A DNA stretch of 64,000 bases. Source: Microbulbifer celer (GTDB lineage Bacteria; Pseudomonadota; Gammaproteobacteria; Pseudomonadales; Cellvibrionaceae). Position numbers and translations under genes: made by a program. The notes under the pieces were generated by a model that saw nothing but the letters and a program-made list of their open reading frames with translations, had not been told where the DNA came from and ran no database searches. Below, piece after piece: positions 18,030 to 26,877 of this stretch. The DNA is taken from the NCBI RefSeq assembly GCF_020991125.1, contig NZ_CP087715.1, forward strand, positions 248,001-312,000. Direction: 5' to 3'. Numbering within the stretch: the first letter of the stretch is position 1; each line of letters opens with the position of its first letter.

Positions 18030-20375
18030 CTACCACTTGAAGCGAAAGCCGACCGTCAGGCTGGCCCCGTAGCTGTCACCGAAGTTACTCAGACTGGTGC
18101 TGTAATCGGCTTCCGCATAAAACGAACAGCGATCACCGCACTCGTCATAGGTTACCCCAACACCAAGCTGCCCCCACCAGTCGTCCCGCGCCTGGTAGAG
18201 CGGGGTATGGGAGACTTTTACTTCGGTTTCATCATCAAAATAATAATGGGCATTGGCGATGGCATAGAGCCCGATACGCTCCAGCGGGAGGACGCCATAC
18301 ATGTTGGCGAAAGATTTTCGTCGACTGGCGCGCTGTTCAAACGCGAGGCCAAAACGGGCGGACCCGCCCCGGTTCTTGGTGTCCTTCATGAAAACACCGT
18401 ACTGATCGTAGTTATCGTCGATTTCTTCGGCGTTAAAGGTCAGCTGCACCTGTGGTGTAAGTGAGTAGTAATCACACAGCTTGATACTGTGGCCGGCCTC
18501 GGCAGAGAAGGAGAAGGCCACCGCGTCGTTGCCGTGGCCGAGATAGTAGAGCTCGTGGGAATAAAGCTCCGAGTCGAACCAGTTGAACTGCATTTGCAAA
18601 TCGGCATAGGTCCCCTGGTGGCCATACCAGGTGAGGCTGCTGCCAACGCCCCAGTTATCGGTGCGAATTTTCCCGTGGCCAAAGAAACTGTCCAGCTCGG
18701 TATTGCCGTAGCCGTAGCGGGCGGAAACCCCAAAAATCAGCCGGCCACCATAAACCGCGGGATCGACGGAAAAGTCGGAGCCGATCTGTACCAGTCCGAA
18801 ATCCTGCTGCCATTTCGCATTGGCCGTGGAATGTTCCGGCTCAACATCGTAGTAGTGCCCCCGGGTACGCAACCACAGGCCTCCACCATCAATGGTCTTT
18901 TCTACCGCATTGGTGTAGCAGCACTCCCCGCGGTCATTGTGGCTGCTACCTGCCCAGAACCGGTTACCCACTCGTTGGCGCAGGGACTCCGGCTGACTCA
19001 TTAATCGAATGGCCTGGGCATAGGTTTCGTAGAGCACCGCGCCCGGCTGCCAGCGCGGTATCCGTTTTTCACCGCCGCCAAACGGGTCGGGTAACGTAGA
19101 GCGCAGATACCAGTTGCCGTCGTCAGGATTATCGAGACCGCCGTGGTGCAGGGTATAGCCGTAGGCGCCGCCAACGGTGGCGGGGCGTCCGTCGTAGCCC
19201 ATGTAGTCGCCGTCGAGAATAAACGCATTGGCCGGTGATTTTCCGGCGATGTCGATCACTTTTATCCCGTCGCCGTGGGTTTCTCCACCATCGCCGTCCA
19301 GGTTGTAGATGCGCACGAACGTTGTGCCTGCTGCATCTCCTGCGATGGTCAACAGATCTGAGGGGCTGCTGTCATCTCCAAACGTTGTTTCCATCCACAA
19401 TCTGCCGTTGCGCCCGGTGTAGTTGCCGAAACGTCCGCTATCGTGGCTGGCAATATTTACTTGATTAATGCGGTTGTCGTTCAGCCACAAGGTGCCGGCA
19501 TTGATGACGTCGCCGCGGATATTGAAGGTGCGAGGCACAAATTCCACCACGCCGCCAAACCAGATATCCAGGCCCAGTTGTTGACCGTCACTGGCGCGAC
19601 CGCCTCCTACATCCAGGCTGCCGAAAAAGTCGATTTTCGAGCTGCCCTGAACGATAATTCGTTCCCAGTTGCGCAGCAGCTGGCCGTCGATTTCATGGTC
19701 GAGAATAAACTTGAGGGTATCGATATAACCGTCATCAGCGGTCAGGTCGTCGCCGCCATCCAGAATGGCTTCGCCTTCGTAAGCGAACGCATCAATGACT
19801 ACTTCATCGGAACCGGTACCGCCGATAAAGTGTTCAATGACACCTTCATCCCAGTAAAACGTGTCGTCGCCGGCGCCCATGTTTGTTTCGAAAAAGATAT
19901 ACCCTTCATCCAGCAGCAGGCTGTCGTCACCGTCGCCGGCATCAAGTCTGAATATCAGTCCATCAGAGATTTCGATACGATCATTGCCGGCACCGGTATC
20001 CAGACCGCCGGAAAAGTAGGTGCCCACTTCCGAATCGCGGTTGGAAATGATGACGGTATCGTCGCCGTCACCGGTCAACAGATTGTTTTCAACCAGACTG
20101 CCATTCAGGTTGATGGTATCTCTGCCACTGCCGCTATCAAGGGTGCCGATGGTGCCGCCATTCAGGTCCAGGACATCGTCACCGCCGAGACTCGATACAT
20201 CGGCACCATTGGGGTCATTGTCATTATCGCAAAGAATCTGGTCGGGTCCGGCGGTACCGGTATTACCGGGGGTACAGTCCGCAAATACGCTTGCTGACAA
20301 AGTGACAAGTCCGAGTGTAAGGCAGAGCTGGTGCCAACGAGGGGAGTGGCAGTACGGTGCCGTATCAGAACTCAT
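18030..20375 (-). CDS. autotransporter-type outer membrane protein with RTX-like passenger repeats
   Basis: From the ATG at 20375 the protein is 781 residues, with a signal peptide ending near SASVFA. The passenger starts with acidic GGxGxDxxx-like repeats (SLGGDDVLDLNGG, SGSGRDTINLNG, TGDGDDTVIIS, TGAGNDRIEIS, AGDGDDSLLLD, GAGDDTFYWD, GGTGSDEVVID), suggesting a calcium-binding beta-roll. A beta-helical middle follows. The last ~290 residues form a beta-barrel ending SLTVGFRFKW, with a C-terminal aromatic typical of autotransporter barrels. Cysteine pairs (GECCY, ECGDRC) are present. The start overlaps the OmpW stop by 11 bp, so it is translationally coupled. No ribosome-binding site is evident. 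An adhesion or biofilm role is a guess. Confidence 0.7.
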   Translation of the reverse strand: MSSDTAPYCHSPRWHQLCLTLGLVTLSASVFADCTPGNTGTAGPDQILCDNDNDPNGADVSSLGGDDVLDLNGGTIGTLDSGSGRDTINLNGSLVENNLLTGDGDDTVIISNRDSEVGTYFSGGLDTGAGNDRIEISDGLIFRLDAGDGDDSLLLDEGYIFFETNMGAGDDTFYWDEGVIEHFIGGTGSDEVVIDAFAYEGEAILDGGDDLTADDGYIDTLKFILDHEIDGQLLRNWERIIVQGSSKIDFFGSLDVGGGRASDGQQLGLDIWFGGVVEFVPRTFNIRGDVINAGTLWLNDNRINQVNIASHDSGRFGNYTGRNGRLWMETTFGDDSSPSDLLTIAGDAAGTTFVRIYNLDGDGGETHGDGIKVIDIAGKSPANAFILDGDYMGYDGRPATVGGAYGYTLHHGGLDNPDDGNWYLRSTLPDPFGGGEKRIPRWQPGAVLYETYAQAIRLMSQPESLRQRVGNRFWAGSSHNDRGECCYTNAVEKTIDGGGLWLRTRGHYYDVEPEHSTANAKWQQDFGLVQIGSDFSVDPAVYGGRLIFGVSARYGYGNTELDSFFGHGKIRTDNWGVGSSLTWYGHQGTYADLQMQFNWFDSELYSHELYYLGHGNDAVAFSFSAEAGHSIKLCDYYSLTPQVQLTFNAEEIDDNYDQYGVFMKDTKNRGGSARFGLAFEQRASRRKSFANMYGVLPLERIGLYAIANAHYYFDDETEVKVSHTPLYQARDDWWGQLGVGVTYDECGDRCSFYAEADYSTSLSNFGDSYGASLTVGFRFKW

Positions 20376-21129
20376 AGGTAACACCCAGATTCAGGGTCCA
20401 GGGGTTGGTCTCGAAATCGGAATACAGGCGGTCGTAGCCGGGAGAGATGGGATAGGTCACCACACCATCGGTATTGGCATCGGTATACATCACTGAGGCG
20501 TTGATCATCCAGGAGCTGGCGCGTCCACGGCCCAGGCGCCAGTCTATGCCCAGTTGGGCGCTTGCACCCCAGGAGTGACCCATACCGAATTTGGCGGGGC
20601 CGGTAGAGATGCCGCTATCCTGCAGGTAATGCTGGAAGTCGGAGTTCAGGGCATCGTCGTAAAAGTCTGAGTAATTGACGCCAATTCCCAGGTAGGGCTG
20701 CGCGAGACAGTCGTCGTCCAGCATGTACCAGTTCACGAACAGGTTGGCGGAAGAGCTGGCAAAGCGACCAAATTTAATAAAATCCCGCCCGGGGTAAGCG
20801 CGAAAATTCTCAACCGTCAAAGAGTGATCGGCACCGTTTATATAAAGCAGCTCCAACCCTGCGTAAGGCAGTGGTCGCCAAACGGCGGAGATATTCCAGG
20901 TAGTGTCTTCCTCAACCTCCCAATGGGTGCGATAGAGCTCCCAATCCTGCAGCAGGTAATACTTCAGAGATGTCGCGTCATCGTCGGGGTAAACGAAACT
21001 GACTCCGAGCCGTAAGTAAAAACGTGTCAGATCTATGTCGGAAGCCTGAATCTGTGCTCTGGCTGAGGGGGTGGTAATGAGAGAAAGTGCCAGCGCCAGT
21101 ACAGCGCTCAAGCCGGCGGCTTTATTCAT
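20365..21129 (-). CDS. OmpW family outer membrane protein
   Basis: This protein is 254 residues from the ATG at 21129, which has GGAG seven bases upstream and leads directly into a signal peptide (MNKAAGLSAVLALALSL, cleavage near SARA). RFYLRLGVSFVYPDDD and the C-terminal NPWTLNLGVTYEF fit the eight-stranded OmpW barrel family, with YLGIGVNYSDF in the middle. OmpW proteins are small hydrophobic-solute channels. It is transcribed ahead of, and overlaps, the autotransporter gene, which suggests a two-gene envelope operon. Confidence 0.78.
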   Translation of the reverse strand: MNKAAGLSAVLALALSLITTPSARAQIQASDIDLTRFYLRLGVSFVYPDDDATSLKYYLLQDWELYRTHWEVEEDTTWNISAVWRPLPYAGLELLYINGADHSLTVENFRAYPGRDFIKFGRFASSSANLFVNWYMLDDDCLAQPYLGIGVNYSDFYDDALNSDFQHYLQDSGISTGPAKFGMGHSWGASAQLGIDWRLGRGRASSWMINASVMYTDANTDGVVTYPISPGYDRLYSDFETNPWTLNLGVTYEF

Positions 21130-21498
21130 AGTTGGACTCCATGTCACATTCCGTCCCGCAATATCAGCAGGCAATACAGAATACGGATCACTCTTGACCC
21201 ATACGTCCTGGGGAAATGGCGCCGGTAGTACTGAACTGCAGCACTGGAGTTGCCAGATTTATCAGCGGGTTATTCCGGCAGTAAGTGAGAAATTACCTGT
21301 AAAAATAGCAGGCCTGAGCAAGCTTGCCGGACCGAGTGTGACCGGTGTATTGAACTATGTTTAAAGCTCGAAGATTTCTGTCCTGCCAGAATGATCAATC
21401 GGACATTGTTGGCGTCCGCATCGCCAGATTATGAGAGGAAAGTGCGGGATCTGATTAATAGAGGTGCTCTAAAGTATCAAACCCAAGAGGAAAATCCA
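21130..21498. other. intergenic region, ompW / osmC divergent promoters
   Basis: These 369 bp separate divergent genes. Frames open through parts of it show no recognisable protein, and no convincing -35/-10 pair or hairpin was found. It presumably holds the promoters of ompW (minus) and osmC (plus). Confidence 0.4.
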
Positions 21499-21945
21499 GT
21501 GAATAGTCAAACCCCAACGGTGGTAACAGTAGAGGAAAAAGGTGACGGTAAATTCACCCAAACAATGACCTCTGGTCCTCACCATCTGATTGCCGATGAG
21601 CCGGAGAGTGTCGGCGGAGAGAATCTCGGTCCGGGCCCCTACGAGTATTTACTGATGGGGCTGGGCGCCTGCACCAGTATGACGATCCGGATGTATGCAG
21701 AACGAAAAAATATACCGCTAGAGCGGGTCCGGGTAATTCTCTCTCATCAGAAGGTACACGTGGAAGACTGTGAGAGTTGTGAATCGAAGAAGGGGAAAAT
21801 TGATGAAATAGTCAGGGAAGTGACGCTTGAGGGAGCACTCACCGGTGAGCAACGCGAGCAGCTGCTGGATATAGCCAACCGCTGCCCGGTGCATCGTACG
21901 CTGACATCGGTGATACAGGTGCGCACACGGCTATCCTCATCTTGA
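21499..21945 (+). CDS. OsmC family protein (organic hydroperoxide / redox-related)
   Basis: This protein is 148 residues from the GTG at 21499. That start is chosen because AAGAGGA lies seven bases upstream and homology begins just after it; the open frame continues upstream but looks non-coding. The OsmC fold is supported by GPGPYEYLLMGLGACTSMTI, with the family's resolving/peroxidatic Cys region, and CPVHRTLTS, with the second conserved cysteine. An unusual DCESCESKKGK insertion adds a CxxC pair between them. OsmC-like proteins reduce organic hydroperoxides; the extra CxxC is known in some COG1765 members. It is monocistronic. Confidence 0.87.
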   Translation: MNSQTPTVVTVEEKGDGKFTQTMTSGPHHLIADEPESVGGENLGPGPYEYLLMGLGACTSMTIRMYAERKNIPLERVRVILSHQKVHVEDCESCESKKGKIDEIVREVTLEGALTGEQREQLLDIANRCPVHRTLTSVIQVRTRLSSS

Positions 21946-22117
21946 TGTCTTTAACGGGCGCTCTACCGGTACAGTTTCGTGTCGATGCATTGTTTCCTGT
22001 ATCCGGGTTTAAATAAGTTGCCTTATTTCGAGATTGCGATAATCTAGCGATCCTTATCGTTTTGTCACTTATCCATCTTCGATAGCTGGCTCAGCGCTTC
22101 CATTTGCGGCCAGATAA

Positions 22118-22768
22118 ATGACAAATCTCCGATTGCGATACCAGACCGTTGAGTTCGGTAAAACTGACATCCACCTTTGCACGTTGCGCAACAAGCAGGA
22201 GTTTCACGACCCGTCGGGCATCGCCGAGAAGCTCGGTATATCGTCTGCGTCCTGGCCAATATTCGGCGTGGTCTGGCCCTCCAGCATGGTTCTTGCTCAC
22301 TACATCTGTGATTACGAAACCGGCTCGAAACGCATCCTTGAAGTCGGGTGTGGCATGGCCCTTTCAAGCCTCCTCCTGAACAAACAGTGTGCTGATATTA
22401 CCGCGACGGATTATCACCCTGAAGTAAATGTGTTCCTGCAAAGAAATGCGCTACTTAATGAGGGTAAGCCCATTGCTTTTGAACAGGTCGACTGGGCGGA
22501 TAGTAACGATACGCTCGGTTTATTTGATCTGATTATTGGTAGTGATCTGCTATATGAAGATGAGCATATCGAGCTGTTGGCCACCTTTATTGAAAATCAC
22601 GCAAAGCCGAGCTGTGAAGTGATTATTGTTGATCCGGGTCGGGGGCGGAAAAACAAATTGACGGCGCTCATGCAGAACTACGGTTTTACATCCGAACACC
22701 GGAAACCCGAACACACCGATTATCTTGATGGTGTCTTCAAGGGGTATATCCTGAAGTTTACGCGCTGA
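22118..22768 (+). CDS. METTL21/Nnt1-like SAM-dependent methyltransferase
   Basis: This 216-residue class I methyltransferase has motif I ILEVGCGMALSS, an acidic end of strand 2 (ATDYHPE), VDWAD, and the post-II block DLIIGSDLLYEDEH that marks the seven-beta-strand lysine methyltransferase group (METTL21/COG3897). Its substrate, protein lysine or a small molecule, cannot be told. It stands alone, convergent with rnr. The ATG at 22118 gives a complete N-terminus. Confidence 0.8.
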   Translation: MTNLRLRYQTVEFGKTDIHLCTLRNKQEFHDPSGIAEKLGISSASWPIFGVVWPSSMVLAHYICDYETGSKRILEVGCGMALSSLLLNKQCADITATDYHPEVNVFLQRNALLNEGKPIAFEQVDWADSNDTLGLFDLIIGSDLLYEDEHIELLATFIENHAKPSCEVIIVDPGRGRKNKLTALMQNYGFTSEHRKPEHTDYLDGVFKGYILKFTR

Positions 22769-22841
22769 GCCGAGATGTTGGTCCGCTCAGGTCGGCATGA
22801 GACCTGAGCGGCGACAAGCTCCGGGGAGCTTGGTCTCTATG

Positions 22842-22886
22842 GTTATCGGAGACCTGGTTGTTGGAGGTCCAGTTGTTGGAGATCTA
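22842..22886. repeat. three tandem 15-bp repeats at the rnr 3' end
   Basis: Three consecutive 15-mers (GTTATCGGAGACCTG, GTTGTTGGAGGTCCA, GTTGTTGGAGATCTA) are followed by a partial GTTGG. The third unit supplies the rnr stop codon (complement of CTA at 22884-22886). They are probably a local slippage expansion of the rnr tail. Confidence 0.75.
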
Positions 22887-25157
22887 GTTGGCGAGGGAAA
22901 GTTCTATTTTCCGTCGTTCCATATCGACACGTACAACACGCACTTTGATGGTATCGCCAATGGCAAAACTACTATTGCCACGCTCGCCGATCAGACGTTG
23001 CTTGGCGGCATCAAAGTGGTAATAGTCCTTTTTTAGCGCCGATATATGCACCAGACCTTCAACCTGAATGTCATTGATTTCGATAAACAAGCCAAAGCCC
23101 GTAACACTACTGACAAGCCCTTCAAAAGTATCGCCGACAAAATCCTGCATATACTCACACTTCAACCAGGCTTCTACATCCCAGCTCGCCTTATCGGCGC
23201 GGCGCGAGGCGTTTGAGCAGTGCACGGCCAGAGCCTGCATTCCCGTTTTGTCATAGGGATAACTTTTTCCCTGGGGGAGCGTTTCTGCACTGTGGAAACG
23301 CTGCACTGGTGCGCTGCCTGCGCCGAGGACAAACTTTAACGCGCGGCGCACAGGGTTGCGCGCTTGGGGCTGGCGGATCACTGAGCGAATGGCTCTGTGC
23401 ACCAGCAGATCCGGATAGCGGCGAATGGGCGAGGTAAAGTGCGCGTAAGCGGAGTACACCAGCCCAAAGTGGCCGCGATTCTGCGGGCTGTACTCAGCCT
23501 GGCTCAGTGATCGCAGCATCATGGTGCGGATGGTTTGCGCATCGGGACGGTGTTCAATACTGCTCATCAGCTGGTCGTAATGTACGGGCGACGGTTTGTT
23601 ACCGCCCGCCAGCTTGAGACCTTTTTCGCCAAGGAAAGCGCGCAACGCGGTCAATTTTTTATCCCGCGGTCCGTCATGCACACGAAACAGCGCCGGCATC
23701 TTCTGTTTTTCGAGGAAGTCGGCCGTTGCCACATTGGCACTCAGCATGAACTCCTCAATCATTTTATGCGCGTCGTTGCGTATGACCGGGACAATCCGCT
23801 CTATCTTGCGGCCTTCAGTGAATTCGAATTTGACTTCCGGCCTTTCAAAATCCATCGCACCGCGTTTTTTCCGGGCTTTCTTCAGTACCGCGTACAGCTG
23901 GTGCAGGGCGTGTATATGCGGTGCCGTATCTTTCAGCTGCCGAGCGGTTTTCTGTCCCAGAGATGAGTCAGGGGCGGTGATGAAAGCGTTCACCTGGTTG
24001 TAGGTGAGGCGCGCATGGGAATGGATGACGCCTTCGGAAAAGGTGTAACCGGTCATTTTCCCGGACTTGTCGATTGTCATTTCGCAGACCATCACCAGTC
24101 GGTCTACCCGCGGATTGAGCGAGCAGAGTCCATTCGACAAGGACTCCGGCAGCATAGGCACTACGCGACCGGGAAAGTAGACGGAGGTAGCACGTATTTG
24201 CGCTTCCTGGTCGAGCGCACTGTCCGGTTCAACATAGTGGGACACATCCGCAATGGCCACATACAAACGCCAGCTGCCGGATTTCCCTTTTTCACAGTAG
24301 ACGGCATCGTCGAAATCTTTGGCATCTTCACCATCGATGGTGACAAACGGAAGATGTCTCAGGTCGGCACGATGGTGCTTGTCCGCCTCGGGTACTTCGC
24401 TGCCCAGCTGTTTCGCCGCGCGCAAAGCATCCTTTGGCCAGTCGTGGGGGATATCGTGGCTGCGGATCGCTACATCGATCTCCATTCCGGGGCCCATGGC
24501 ATTGCCCAGTACCTCGGTCACCCGTGCGGAGGCATTGTAGCGGCGATTCGGGTAATCGGTGATTTCCACGGAAATATACTGTCCGACCTCGGCGCCCATT
24601 AGCTGGTCTCGATCAAGATCAATTTCATGGGCAATACGGCTGTTTTCCGGCTTGAGGAAATAGTCGCCGTCGTCACACTGTAAGCGTCCTACCAGTTGGG
24701 TGGTATTGCGTTCGAGTACATTGACAATAACGCCGGTTTTACGACCGCGGCGGTCACTGCCGCTGATGCGGGCCTGCACGCGGTCACCGTCAAACACGGT
24801 CAGCATCTCGTTGTCGGATAAAAACAGGTCTTCTTCAGACTCGTCGCTGGTCAGGAAGCCGAAGCCATCCGGGTGACCAATCACTCGTCCGCTTATCAGG
24901 TCTTCGGGTTTTACCAGGCTGTAGCCATCGCGACGATCGAACAGGATCTGTCCATCGCGCTCCATGGCGCGCAATCGACGGCGCAATGCTTCTTTTTCTC
25001 CGTCTTCGGAGAGTTCCAGAACTTTAGCCAGCTGCTCGCGATCCAGCTTCTTTTTGTTATTTTCAAGCAAGCTCATAATGAACTCGCGTGCGGGAATAGG
25101 GTTGCTGTATTTTTCAGCGTCCTGCGGATTAAACGCAGCTATTGGGGATTTTCTCAT
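22884..25157 (-). CDS. rnr: ribonuclease R (3'-5' exoribonuclease)
   Basis: This 757-residue protein has the RNase II/R layout: an N-terminal helix-turn-helix (about 35-85), cold-shock domains (about 90-235), and an RNB catalytic domain with TIDGEDAKDFDDAVY carrying the magnesium-binding aspartates and HFTSPIRRYPDLLVHRAI near its end. A C-terminal S1 domain follows (about 670-755, FEGLVSSVTGFGLFIEI). RNase R degrades structured RNA and takes part in trans-translation with tmRNA-SmpB, both encoded a few kb away. The usual lysine-rich C-terminal tail of Pseudomonas/E. coli RNase R is missing: the protein ends soon after S1. Confidence 0.95.
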   Translation of the reverse strand: MRKSPIAAFNPQDAEKYSNPIPAREFIMSLLENNKKKLDREQLAKVLELSEDGEKEALRRRLRAMERDGQILFDRRDGYSLVKPEDLISGRVIGHPDGFGFLTSDESEEDLFLSDNEMLTVFDGDRVQARISGSDRRGRKTGVIVNVLERNTTQLVGRLQCDDGDYFLKPENSRIAHEIDLDRDQLMGAEVGQYISVEITDYPNRRYNASARVTEVLGNAMGPGMEIDVAIRSHDIPHDWPKDALRAAKQLGSEVPEADKHHRADLRHLPFVTIDGEDAKDFDDAVYCEKGKSGSWRLYVAIADVSHYVEPDSALDQEAQIRATSVYFPGRVVPMLPESLSNGLCSLNPRVDRLVMVCEMTIDKSGKMTGYTFSEGVIHSHARLTYNQVNAFITAPDSSLGQKTARQLKDTAPHIHALHQLYAVLKKARKKRGAMDFERPEVKFEFTEGRKIERIVPVIRNDAHKMIEEFMLSANVATADFLEKQKMPALFRVHDGPRDKKLTALRAFLGEKGLKLAGGNKPSPVHYDQLMSSIEHRPDAQTIRTMMLRSLSQAEYSPQNRGHFGLVYSAYAHFTSPIRRYPDLLVHRAIRSVIRQPQARNPVRRALKFVLGAGSAPVQRFHSAETLPQGKSYPYDKTGMQALAVHCSNASRRADKASWDVEAWLKCEYMQDFVGDTFEGLVSSVTGFGLFIEINDIQVEGLVHISALKKDYYHFDAAKQRLIGERGNSSFAIGDTIKVRVVRVDMERRKIELSLAN

Positions 25158-25329
25158 GATTTCCTCTCGGGAAAGCCGCCAATAAGATTGCGCAGGGTAA
25201 AAACTGGAGTGATGTGTCAGGGCAGATCAGATGTTACTCGGCAAGGTATGCAGGCGGATAATGCGCAATGGGGTCAGGGGAGTAAAACAAGTGGGGGTTA
25301 AAGTTGTGACCATTAAGGTCACCTTTTAA

Positions 25330-25380
25330 GGTCGAGATACCGGGAGGGTATCCCGACCGGAGTGGCCGTCAGGGCCACTC
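25330..25380 (-). other. paired hairpins downstream of the cold-shock gene
   Basis: Two stable hairpins lie side by side, GGTCGAGATACC / GGTATCCCGACC (25330-25358) and GAGTGGCC / GGCCACTC (25359-25380), just beyond the cold-shock gene's 3' end on its strand. Neither has a T-run, so they may protect the mRNA 3' end rather than terminate by themselves. Confidence 0.45.
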
Positions 25381-25424
25381 GGCAGCAGGCCAGTAAGGGC
25401 TGCTTCAAACGGGAGCCTATTGGC

Positions 25425-25634
25425 TCACGCGCAAACGATATTTTCAGCTTGCGGGCCTTTCGGGCCTTGAGTCACGGTGAACTCAACGGCCTGGCCTTCG
25501 TTCAGGGTTTTGAATCCTGAGCTTGCAATGGCGCTGAAGTGCGCGAACACGTCAGGACCAGATTTCTGTTCAATAAAGCCAAAGCCTTTGGATTCGTTAA
25601 ACCACTTAACAGTGCCGGTAGTAGTGTTTGACAT
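25425..25634 (-). CDS. cold-shock domain protein (CspA family)
   Basis: This 69-residue OB-fold protein has the RNA-binding motifs KGFGFIEQ (RNP1) and VFAHFSAI (RNP2), plus [11 protein letters not shown] at the start and [18 protein letters not shown] at the end. It binds single-stranded nucleic acid and acts as an RNA chaperone. AGGAAATCATC precedes the ATG. The 235-bp region upstream is T-rich and probably gives a long 5' UTR of the sort used for cold regulation, though no cold-box motif was identified. Confidence 0.95.
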   Translation of the reverse strand: MSNTTTGTVKWFNESKGFGFIEQKSGPDVFAHFSAIASSGFKTLNEGQAVEFTVTQGPKGPQAENIVCA

Positions 25635-25869
25635 GATGATTTCCTGTAAACAAATAAAGATACGCCTTCATGAGGCATGAATAGCAAAAAAAAGTCTGGA
25701 ATTTAGATGCTACAGGACGAAGAAGGACTGCTACGACGAAACTGAGGATTTAAACAATAGGCTTACTTTTAACTAAGTTCACTGTAGGCCTCCTTGTGAG
25801 CGAAGTCAAAGTATTTCTTCAAGTGAGGTGCAAAGTAAGGCCCAGCTTCGTCTGGCTGGTCACCGCGCT

Positions 25870-26754
25870 CTATCGCAGGGCCTCCAGCAACAGTGAAAAG
25901 GCCGGGGACGATTGCAGACGGCTGGTGTAATAGAGGTAATAGCCGGGATGTACCATGTTGTAGCCCGCCAGCACTTCCGCCAGTTCGCCTTCTTTGATAT
26001 AAGGCTCTGCCATGCTTTCGGGCACATAGGCCAGGCCGTACCCCGCCAGGGCGGCTTCCAGCACACTGTTGATACTGTTGAAAACCAGCTGCCCCTCTCC
26101 CCTGATCTTCACTTCCCGTCCCTTCTCTCTGAAACTCCATGGCCAAAGGCCACCGTGGGTGGGTAACCGCAGATTGATACAATCGTGTCGGGTGGCCAGC
26201 TCCTGCGGCTTCTTCGGTATACCGCGACGCTCCAGGTAACGGGGGGAAGCCACCACCATCATCTTGATCTCATCACTGATGGGCACGGCAATCATATCCT
26301 TGGCTACCAATCCACCCCGTCTGACCCCTGCGTCATAACGCCCTTCCACAATGTCCACCAGGCCATAGTCCGTACTGAGCTCGATCTTGATGTCGGGGTA
26401 CTGGTACAAAAATTCCCTGATCTTGGGCCACAGCACTGCGCTGACGGCGTATTCGTCTGCCGTGATGCGAATGGTACCCGCGGGCTTGTCCTTCAGGGCG
26501 CTCATCTGGTTCAGCCCGGCATTGATCTGCTCAAGCGCTGGTCCGATCAGGGCCATCAGGCGTTCACCCGCCTCCGTCGGGGTGACGCTGCGGGTAGTGC
26601 GGGATAGCAGTTTGATGCCGAGACGTTGCTCCAGGTTCTTCACTGTTTGGCTGATGGCCGACTGCGAGGTTGCCAGCTTGCTGGCCGCCCGGGTGAAGCT
26701 CTGTTCCTTTGCTACCACCATAAAGGCGGACAGTTCGTTCAGGTTTTCTTTCAT
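25870..26754 (-). CDS. LysR family transcriptional regulator
   Basis: This 294-residue protein has an N-terminal winged helix (residues 1-60; SFTRAASKLATSQSAISQTVKNLEQRLG) and a LysR substrate-binding domain (about 90-290). It resembles the subgroup with the KDMIAVPISDEIKMMVVASPRYLE pattern often found beside small-molecule-modifying enzymes. It is divergent from the alpha/beta hydrolase gene with 123 bp between, so it probably regulates that gene. The frame after its stop codes in another register for a protein-like tail (see findings). Confidence 0.9.
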   Translation of the reverse strand: MKENLNELSAFMVVAKEQSFTRAASKLATSQSAISQTVKNLEQRLGIKLLSRTTRSVTPTEAGERLMALIGPALEQINAGLNQMSALKDKPAGTIRITADEYAVSAVLWPKIREFLYQYPDIKIELSTDYGLVDIVEGRYDAGVRRGGLVAKDMIAVPISDEIKMMVVASPRYLERRGIPKKPQELATRHDCINLRLPTHGGLWPWSFREKGREVKIRGEGQLVFNSINSVLEAALAGYGLAYVPESMAEPYIKEGELAEVLAGYNMVHPGYYLYYTSRLQSSPAFSLLLEALR

Positions 26755-26877
26755 GATTTATAAGAAATTCGGATAAAAGCAATCTGATTATAGCGGCTAA
26801 TCAGATCAAAGCCGGATCGCTATGATTTCTTCCCAAAGCCAGTTACCGACACCTTTACTACCGGGAGGAAACACCTG

